Source: Glandiceps talaboti (taxonomy: Eukaryota; Hemichordata; Enteropneusta; Spengelidae). From it: a stretch of 60,000 bases of DNA. The notes under the pieces are model-generated. The model made no database searches. It was given only the letters and a program-made list of their open reading frames with translations, and was not told where the DNA came from. The DNA lies in NCBI RefSeq assembly GCF_964340395.1, contig NC_135553.1:379001-439000 (forward strand), in the 5' to 3' direction. Positions 51,420 through 60,000 of the stretch are shown here, one piece after another. Both the position numbers and the translations under genes were made by a program. Positions within the stretch are counted from its first letter, which is position 1. Every line of letters begins with the position of its first letter.

Positions 51420-53150
51420 GTTTTAAAGTCGAAATTTTATAATTCATTGATAATAAAAGAATAAAAGAAGAAAGGTTATTATTACTGATATGCAAAATAT
51501 ACTCTTTAATATGTACCTATTCAGATTTGACAGAAACTAGGCACTGTCCTACGAAAACATTATTCCTAAACCAGGTATCGTTAAATTTCACTTAATATTT
51601 TTTTCTCGTGTAAGAAAAGACAATAACAATTCTTACCACTCAATATGCAAATAAAGCTATTTTATATTCACTAATATACCCTAAACCCTTCTCATTCTGG
51701 CATCAACAAGCTAATGATTTTCGGAAATACCAGCAAGTATTCTTATTGAAATTGATTCATTAATATGTAAGGAAATAGAAGGGAGCTAATATTTTGATTT
51801 TAATTTCAATGAAATCAATGCATGATAATTAAGATATAAGATTTACCGAAGCAAATTTACAATGGGAATATATTGTAATATCTGCGTAACTAATATTCAT
51901 ATGCATGTATAAACAAACATGTTATTAACTTGTAGTCTTGGAGGGCTCTTTAATTGTTTCCAACATTCTCTATCTTAAAGTGGAACAAGTTGAGTTTGTA
52001 AGCATATTACCCAAGTAAAAATACTAACATAAAACCACATTCCAGTATATTGTCAATGTTGATGTATGTCTTCTATAACATTACAATTGTCTTCTGTGAT
52101 AAATTATGTAATCGGATCGTTTATGGGTTGTGTCTTGATACAAAGTTTGAGATCAGTCAATTGCGAGCCCAAATACGTAGAAACTCTTGCTTGTGAGCTT
52201 TTAAGGTAAGAATCTGAGTTCACATCTGGTTGGCATTATATTATGAAATACTTTCTTTCTTCTCTCTAAATAATGCAGAGTACAGAAAGCCATTTAAGGC
52301 TTACACGTTTGACGTCATCATCTATCAAAGACATTACCATATTTGAAGAGAAGCGATTATTAGTGAAGTCTTGATAACAACATAATAGCTAGCACGGTTA
52401 AATTTATTGTGACACAGATGAGAAGATTGCCAGACGAGCAAAGATAACGAGTGGAAAGCGATAGTTACAAGTGCGCCGTGAGACATACCTTACAATCTAA
52501 TGATTAATCTGCCTAAAAATATGTTATGTACAGTACAGTAATTTGACTATAAAAATTCTTACTTTGCCCTTCCAAATATCGACAATCCCTGAACGGTTAA
52601 CGTTATCAACCATATATCACTTTTTTATGTAATACGCGAGTTGTTCAGGTGGCGGAAACAATTGTCAAATTTAACCACAAATTTCAGGATGACGATGTGG
52701 AATTGTTTGTAGGCGTAAATACAGTCACCTGTCAAGCTGTTATCTTCCTTGACCCTCATTCAAGATTTGAAAAGAGTAGCATTAATTATGCATAGTGCCT
52801 TAGATACAAATACATATAAATCATGGCTTATATTGTTAGTCAGACATAGTGAATCATATTTATATGAGAGCTTTGTTCCACATTTCAAAGGATATGCAAT
52901 TTGATATTGTTGATATGTCTCATTAGATTCAATATATATTTTTTATTTTATCGTTGTCATTTAAGCTTAGGTTTATTTCTATTCTCTTTAAGAATGCGCA
53001 TTGTGTTTGCTTGCATAGATACTTGGAACAAATTCACAGAATAATGAAAACATATTATCTTTTATTAACTTACAGCATTTCAACTATATAGTTTTACACC
53101 CTAAAACACAGATTCGCCAGTCAAACAACACTCGGAAGACACCCCTAACC
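51420..53150. other. Non-coding, no feature seen
   Basis: AT-rich sequence with no recognisable exon, array or mobile element on either strand. Confidence 0.4.
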
Positions 53151-53186
53151 CCCCCCCCCCACCACCACCACCACACACACACACAC

Positions 53187-53225
<39 letters not shown>

Positions 53226-53232
53226 TACACTA
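53147..53232. repeat. C-run, (CCA)n, (CA)n and (ACACAT)n microsatellite cluster
   Basis: C11, then CCACCA units, CA units and six ACACAT units in succession. Confidence 0.92.
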
Positions 53233-54457
53233 CCGTAAATGAAGATACGTTTGAGCTTTACCACAGTCATGGGTTAATCTCGGAGATTTTAGTGCTAGAC
53301 ACTTGTACCACACTCCTGTGTAGTAGCTTCTACCAAATGCACAATATAACCTGAATTTTTTTGGCCTTAGATGTTTAGCATTGACAGTCACAAGGATAAA
53401 AAGAGCACAGTGACTACTCTTTTGCCCAATATCATGAATTACTTAGCGTATGTATGAAATCATATACTATTACGTAGAGGCATAATTGTTGACCTAGAAG
53501 GTCATGGTAAAATCTAACGATTACCATTTTAAGTCTAATGTATTATTAGTATATAAAGGATGAAACTACTTGTATCACAATGATGTTGCCTCAATTCAAT
53601 AAACTTTCACATTGGCAAATGTTGTCTACTTACATTCAATCAAGATCAGTGAGAGTAATTCATCCATAATTCTTAGACGCGACTTTACCATGATACTTTA
53701 CGTGATTAGCCATGGTTTTCCAGTTTGGATGGAAGTGATAATAGAGGACAATCTATGCGGGTTTACTCACTGTATATAATTAGTAAGACATACCATTGAC
53801 ATTTTGACTTGGTTTGCTAGTTATTTTAGGGGATGGGTGAGAATCTTAATTAGCATTAATTTGATAAAATCCATTCTAATCACGTTTTACACTTGGCGTC
53901 AATTTACGTGGAATATAATGTTGATCCGTTTATCATTCTCCAGGCTTATGTCTAAATTTAGCTTTTCCATTTATTTGTATAATCTCAATGTTTAGCATCG
54001 CTTAGTTCATGTTGAACGGTTAATTGCCTTGCCTTGATACTTATTTTTTTTCTTCATTTTTTTGTTAAATCGTCAAATAAGTCATTCAATGTACTGTATG
54101 CAATCAGTATTGCACCTGGAGACTGTGCATATACTTTACTTTTATCATTCCAACAAGTGACAAATGAGGACACAGACTCGACATAAAACGCATATCGATT
54201 TATTTGTACAAATGCCAAGAATGACTACAGGGCTTTTGACTACTGGAACTTTCAAACTGTCAAGTATTTCAAGTATATATTATGGGTACTCGATATAAAA
54301 GCAAGCTAGCAAGATGCACTTTTTTCTGAAGACTATGTATTAAGAGTTTTCTTCAAAACCAGATACAAGTCGAGTGGCTCTCATAAGGTTTAAAAGACGA
54401 TCACACATTGTTTGACCTTGGAAATCACCATAGATACATTTGTGTGTATATGTATGA

Positions 54458-54556
54458 CTGTATGTATGTATGTATGTATGTATGTATGTATGTATGTATG
54501 TATGTATGTATGTATGTACGTACGTGTGTACGTACGTTTGTTTGCTTGTTTGTTTG

Positions 54557-54618
<62 letters not shown>
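54458..54618. repeat. Compound (TATG)n-(GTTT)-(GT)n microsatellite
   Basis: About 15 TATG units pass through a GTACGT/GTTT transition into about 32 GT units. The cysteine-valine frames are artefacts. Confidence 0.96.
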
Positions 54619-54621
<3 letters not shown>

Positions 54622-55701
54622 ATGTATGAAAATTGCTAAATTAATGGTAATTAGTCTGACTGGCTAGGAAAAACATCACCTAAAGATAATTAATGTTGTT
54701 TGATGAAAAGGCATGTCGTCAGCTTCAATTCATTAACTAACACAGTTATCGAGATACGCGATAATTGTGAGAAAATAAATGTATGCACAGTATACCACTC
54801 TCTCCTCAAAGGTAATTAAATAGAGTCGCAGCATAAAAGAAATAGCTTGTTTTATGAAAACCTTATACTGACTGCGTGAAAATGCAAAGATATATACACG
54901 TAAATTGCCAAAATTTAAAATCAACAAAAGTATGCTAAATGAGACAAAATTGCACACACCATTTTTACTATACAGTGAAAAGCGATTTGGTGACACAATA
55001 AGCAGGCCTATTGCGGGGGTCGCTTTTTAATTGTCGGTAAAAATTCACATATGACGTGTATGAATATTCCTAAACTTATGGTAATTAGTCTAATTAGTAT
55101 GCACAAAACTCAATGAAATACAAGTCAGATAGAATGCCTGTAGTATGTTTCTGTAAACACAAAAACTTGCTTAATATGACAGTTTCTAGTTCACTTTCTA
55201 ATCACATTTAACCCTTTTATCGACTATCCTATAAATGTGAGCATGGATAATATGACTGGCAATTGTACAGGTTGTCTGCAAGTAAAATATAATTATAACC
55301 ACGTTTGCCATGTATTTGACACTTGCGCAGTTCCCTCAAATGAATAAACGGTGCATAATACTTTTTTTTCACAAATGATTGTCGACCCAAGTTTTATTGA
55401 ACACATACGGTTACACTAATGTCCTTAAAGAAATATTGTCATCTGTATTTTATCAAGACCTGATTACCTTTATTTGTACAAAAGCATCATAATGTCCGTT
55501 TATGTCTACCATAATATCTATTGATCCGAGCATATTATGTTCGTTCCGTTAGGAAATCTAATGTACAAGAAAACTAATGGTGCTTGAAAAGGCGAAGGTC
55601 GTTCTGATAGTTGCCCAAAATAGCATGAGTTCATATACTTGCAGACAGATGGAAAACCTATGCATTACTATAGATACCAATGACTTGGTTGGTTTATATA
55701 A

Positions 55702-55812
<111 letters not shown>

Positions 55813-56339
55813 CTTATAATTTTATGATATAATTATGATTTCGCAAATAGTTCAGAATAACCTTGCCAACATCCCCTTTCAGTCGTTATTTCTGACGTAC
55901 ATAAAGGTATTACAGGCTACTAATTACTTATATAAGAACAAATGAATGCCAACTCGTGTTATGTGATAATATCACATTAAGTATTTCGGGAAAACTAGAT
56001 ATCCCCGAAGACTTATACACATGAAAATGCAGATAAATAACATTTCACGCATGTGCAGACTACAGTTATGACGTTTGCTTTAATATCTTCTAAGAGTAGA
56101 TATTCATTGATCGACGAGTGTCAAGCCCTTTCCTATTATATTGTACATTATAGCTTAATACATATCAGAACTGTGATCAAACTTGAATCATGTACGTGTA
56201 ACCTAGTTACCTCATTTTGTGTATAGACATTGAAATGAAACAGTCAGTGCTATGTGTGTTGTCTTGTCTTTAGTACAGAGTTCGTTGATCCCTGTTCTAA
56301 ATCTAAGGTTACTGTCTGAGAAAAGCAACTAGAGTAACG

Positions 56340-57350
56340 TCTAACGAGGCGTAGAGGTGTCGACTTGAAAAAGTTGGAAGGGAATGTTTCATTGTTCAAC
56401 GTTACAGGAGTAAGCGTAAGGTGTAATAAAACTAAAACCAATACCTTTCTATATGCCACTCCAACACCCTGGTTTATGAATAGTGTGTTTACAATAACAC
56501 CTAAATATCACCTTTGCTTAAAACACAAAGCAGTTGACACTAGCTTTAGTGTAACTCTCACATTAGTGTACCTTAGTGAGTGGTTTTACGACAAAAAAGG
56601 AGAAAAGCTTTCCGAAAGAAGTATTTTAATAGGTATAAAGCATGTTTGCCTATCTGTTCATGATCTACCATTATGTCCCACCTCTATGGTGCATTAGCAA
56701 AGATCACATGGACTGATATACAGTCATTCACGTATCTGATGTAACCTTGTTGGAGACATACACAAGTCTTAAACTATGCTCTTAAAACATGCTCCCGAGG
56801 GTTCCTAAAGCGAATCTCAAACTTTTGCCTATTACAAAATGTTGGGTTTCATCAAGTGCAATTGCACAGCCTTGACTAAATATTGTAACTGCCCCAAGAT
56901 CCTTCTACACATGTTAGGATTCATCTTCAGTAATGTTACACTATTTGCTAGTCATGGTAGATATCACTCATCAATAATAATGGGCGGATCCAACAAAAGA
57001 AAACTTGTTATGCTTGGCATCGAATCATCAAATGGTGGTTTGGTGTGCGTTGTACGCACATTTGAAAACCTTTCCCATACTCCGACAGACTCTCTGAGAC
57101 ACGTCTCTATTATCTACTCATTATGTCAAATTCATTCATTTTGAAAAACTTTGGGTTGTTTTGCTTGTATTTAATCCGGGTAGAGACATATACATTGCAG
57201 AGAAAACCGTATATGGTAGAGGGTCACCGGTGAATATGATGTGTGACATACACGATAAAGCCATCTTCACGGTAGCAAAGCTGATTGCATACTCGGTGGA
57301 TCATCAGTGCATAGACAATCCACTGAACATTTCTACCAGTAGATAAAGCA
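56340..57350 (+). other. Unassigned stretch with several open frames
   Basis: Plus-strand open frames at 56365-56697 and 56839-57144 share one frame and a third at 57161-57346 is in another. The gaps contain multiple stops in frame and no clear splice pairs. I do not recognise any of the translations. An overlapping minus-strand frame (56459-56250) starts with a signal-peptide-like MAYRKVLVLVLLHL. An old pseudogene or mobile-element remnant, or chance, are all possible. Confidence 0.2.
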
Positions 57351-57589
57351 AATATGATGTTGAACTTGCAAGTATCACAGCAAACTCGATGTTCATGCTT
57401 TTTTGTGTGAATAGTCATGTTATCTCACAGATAATGCAAGCAGAACAGCAGTGCTTTTAGGATAAAGTTCTATGCACTGCATTCAACACAGTCCAAATCA
57501 AGATAACTATTTTGAGTAAAATGGAAGAAGCCGACAAACAAGAGGTAATCGATCGCGATGCTTTGAGATATCTATACACCAAAAGTAAG

Positions 57590-60000
57590 AATGGCAGGAT
57601 ATTTATACACCCAAAGTAAGAATGGCAGGATATCTATACACCCAAAGTAAGAATGGCAGGATATTTATACACCCAAAGTAAGAATGGCAGGATACCTATA
57701 CACCCAAAGTAAGAATGGCAGGATATCTATACACTCAAAGTAAGAATGGCAGGATATCTATACACCCAAAGTAAGAATGGCAGGATATCTATACACCCAA
57801 AGTAAGAATGGCAGGATATCTATACACCCAAACTAAGAATGGCAGGATATCTATACACTCAAAGTAAGAATGGCAGGATATCTATACACTCAAAGTAAGA
57901 ATGGCAGGATATCTATACACTCAAAGTAAGAATGGCAGGATATCTATACACTCAAAGTAAGAATGGCAGGATATTTATACACTCAAAGTAAGAATGGCAG
58001 GATATCTATACACTCAAAGTAAGAATGGCAGGATATCTATACACTCAAAGTAAGAATGGCAGGATATCTATACACTCAAAGTAAGAATGGCAGGATATCT
58101 ATACACCCAAAGTAAGAATAGCAGGATACCTATACACCCAAAGTAAGAATGGCAGGATATCTATACACCCAAAGTAAGAATAGCAGGATATTTATACACC
58201 CAAAGTAAGAATGGCAGGATATCTATACACTCAAAGTAAGAATGGCAGGATATCTATACACTCAAAGTAAGAATGGCAGGATATCTATACACCCAAAGTA
58301 AGAATGGCAGGATATCTATATACTGAAAGTAAGAATGGCAGGATATCTATACACCCAAAGTAAGAATGGCAGGATATCTATACACCCAAAGTAAGAATGA
58401 CAGGATATCTATACACTCAAAGTAAGAATGGCAGGATATCTATACACTCAAAGTAAGAATGGCAGGATATCTATACACCCAAAGTAAGAATAGCAGGATA
58501 CCTATACACCCAAAGTAAGAATGGCAGGATACCTATACACCCAAAGTAAGAATGGCAGGATATCTATACACTCAAAGTAAGAATGGCAGGATATCTATAC
58601 ACCCAAAGTAAGAATGGCAGGATATCTATACACCCAAAGTAAGAATGGCAGGATATCTATACACCCAAACTAAGAATGGCAGGATATCTATACACTCAAA
58701 GTAAGAATGGCAGGATATCTATACACTCAAAGTAAGAATGGCAGGATTATATCTATATACTCAAAGTAAGAATGGCAGGATATTTATACACTCAAAGTAA
58801 GAATGGCAGGATATCTATACACTCAAAGTAAGAATGGCAGGATATCTATACACTCAAAGTAAGAATGGCAGGATATCTATACACTCAAAGTAAGAATGGC
58901 AGGATATCTATACACCCAAAGTAAGAATAGCAGGATACCTATACACCCAAAGTAAGAATGGCAGGATATCTATACACCCAAAGTAAGAATAGCAGGATAT
59001 TTATACACCCAAAGTAAGAATGGCAGGATATCTATACACTCAAAGTAAGAATGGCAGGATATCTATACACTCAAAGTAAGAATGGCAGGATATCTATACA
59101 CCCAAAGTAAGAATGGCAGGATATCTATATACTGAAAGTAAGAATGGCAGGATATCTATACACCCAAAGTAAGAATGGCAGGATATCTATACACCCAAAG
59201 TAAGAATGACAGGATATCTATACACTCAAAGTAAGAATGGCAGGATATCTATACACTCAAAGTAAGAATGGCAGGATATCTATACACCCAAAGTAAGAAT
59301 AGCAGGATACCTATACACCCAAAGTAAGAATGGCAGGATACCTATACACCCAAAGTAAGAATGGCAGGATATCTATACACTCAAAGTAAGAATGGCAGGA
59401 TATCTATACACCCAAAGTAAGAATGGCAGGATATCTATACACCCAAAGTAAGAATGGCAGGATATCTATACACCCAAACTAAGAATGGCAGGATATCTAT
59501 ACACTCAAAGTAAGAATGGCAGGATATCTATACACTCAAAGTAAGAATGGCAGGATTATATCTATACACTCAAAGTAAGAATGGCAGGATATTTATACAC
59601 TCAAAGTAAGAATGGCAGGATATCTATACACTCAAAGTAAGAATGGCAGGATATCTATACACTCAAAGTAAGAATGGCAGGATATCTATACACTCAAAGT
59701 AAGAATGGCAGGATATCTATACACCCAAAGTAAGAATAGCAGGATACCTATACACCCAAAGTAAGAATGGCAGGATATCTATACACCCAAAGTAAGAATA
59801 GCAGGATATTTATACACCCAAAGTAAGAATGGCAGGATATCTATACACTCAAAGTAAGAATGGCAGGATATCTATACACTCAAAGTAAGAATGGCAGGAT
59901 ATCTATACACCCAAAGTAAGAATGGCAGGATATCTATATACTGAAAGTAAGAATGGCAGGATATCTATACACCCAAAGTAAGAATGGCAGGATATCTATA
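57590..60000. repeat. 31-bp satellite with 809-bp higher-order repeat, runs off right edge
   Basis: The unit is AAAGTAAGAATGGCAGGATA followed by TCTATACACCC (variants ACTC, ATTT, ACCT, AATAGC, AAACTAAG). About 78 units are in the window. Rare markers recur at exact distances: TACTGAAAGT at 58321, 59130 and 59939; CAGGATTAT at 58742 and 59551. Both are spaced 809 bases, which equals 25 units of 31 plus one of 34. The array continues beyond 60000. Confidence 0.97.

Noticed and set aside
57590-60000. CRISPR-like array of evenly spaced repeats
   Set aside because: The 31-bp units are contiguous with no unique spacers, in animal DNA; it is a satellite.

Overview
This is nuclear genomic DNA from an animal. 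It is AT-rich, its genes are cut into many short exons by GT-AG introns, and it carries abundant micro- and minisatellites plus retroelement fragments of the kinds common in marine invertebrates. The two best genes are conserved across animals, so the species cannot be fixed. A marine invertebrate (hemichordate, cephalochordate or lophotrochozoan) is my best inference.

Layout. (1) 1-8050, minus strand: ten coding exons of MEIOB, the meiotic single-strand-DNA-binding OB-fold protein. The gene runs off the left edge and has two possible 5' untranslated exons. (2) 9954-18630, minus strand: a complete ten-exon homolog of human C17orf75 (Njmu-R1), a subunit of the WDR11-FAM91A1 Golgi tethering complex. 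Nine exon joins are explained by ordinary splicing or by one AT-AC (U12-type) intron, and that intron is the only way the reading frame closes. Its introns hold minisatellites and the 3' end of a CR1/L2-like LINE. A 28-copy, 38-bp minisatellite lies just upstream of its start. (3) 20-25 kb: microsatellites and no gene. (4) 25473-35666, possibly reaching 48864, minus strand: two (perhaps three) exons of a four-helix claudin/PMP22-family membrane protein. Its roughly 9.8-kb intron holds a Penelope-like retroelement cluster with hammerhead ribozymes, a 24-bp minisatellite, and a tandem array grown from the gene's own exon/intron junction. (5) 36-57 kb: mostly non-coding, with a palindromic MITE, SINE-like pieces, several minisatellites and one possible first exon of a type II membrane protein. 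(6) 57.6-60 kb: a 31-bp satellite with a precise 809-bp higher-order period that continues past the right edge.

The genes do not form a pathway. MEIOB and the C17orf75 homolog are head-to-tail on the same strand, and the claudin-like gene is also on the minus strand. Most long open frames in this window are readings through tandem repeats and are not genes. The items most worth following are the Penelope hammerhead ribozymes (canonical at 30730-30771 and, inverted, at 29839-29880), the splice-junction minisatellite at 34086-35574, the AT-AC intron at 14093-14505 and the 809-bp higher-order repeat.
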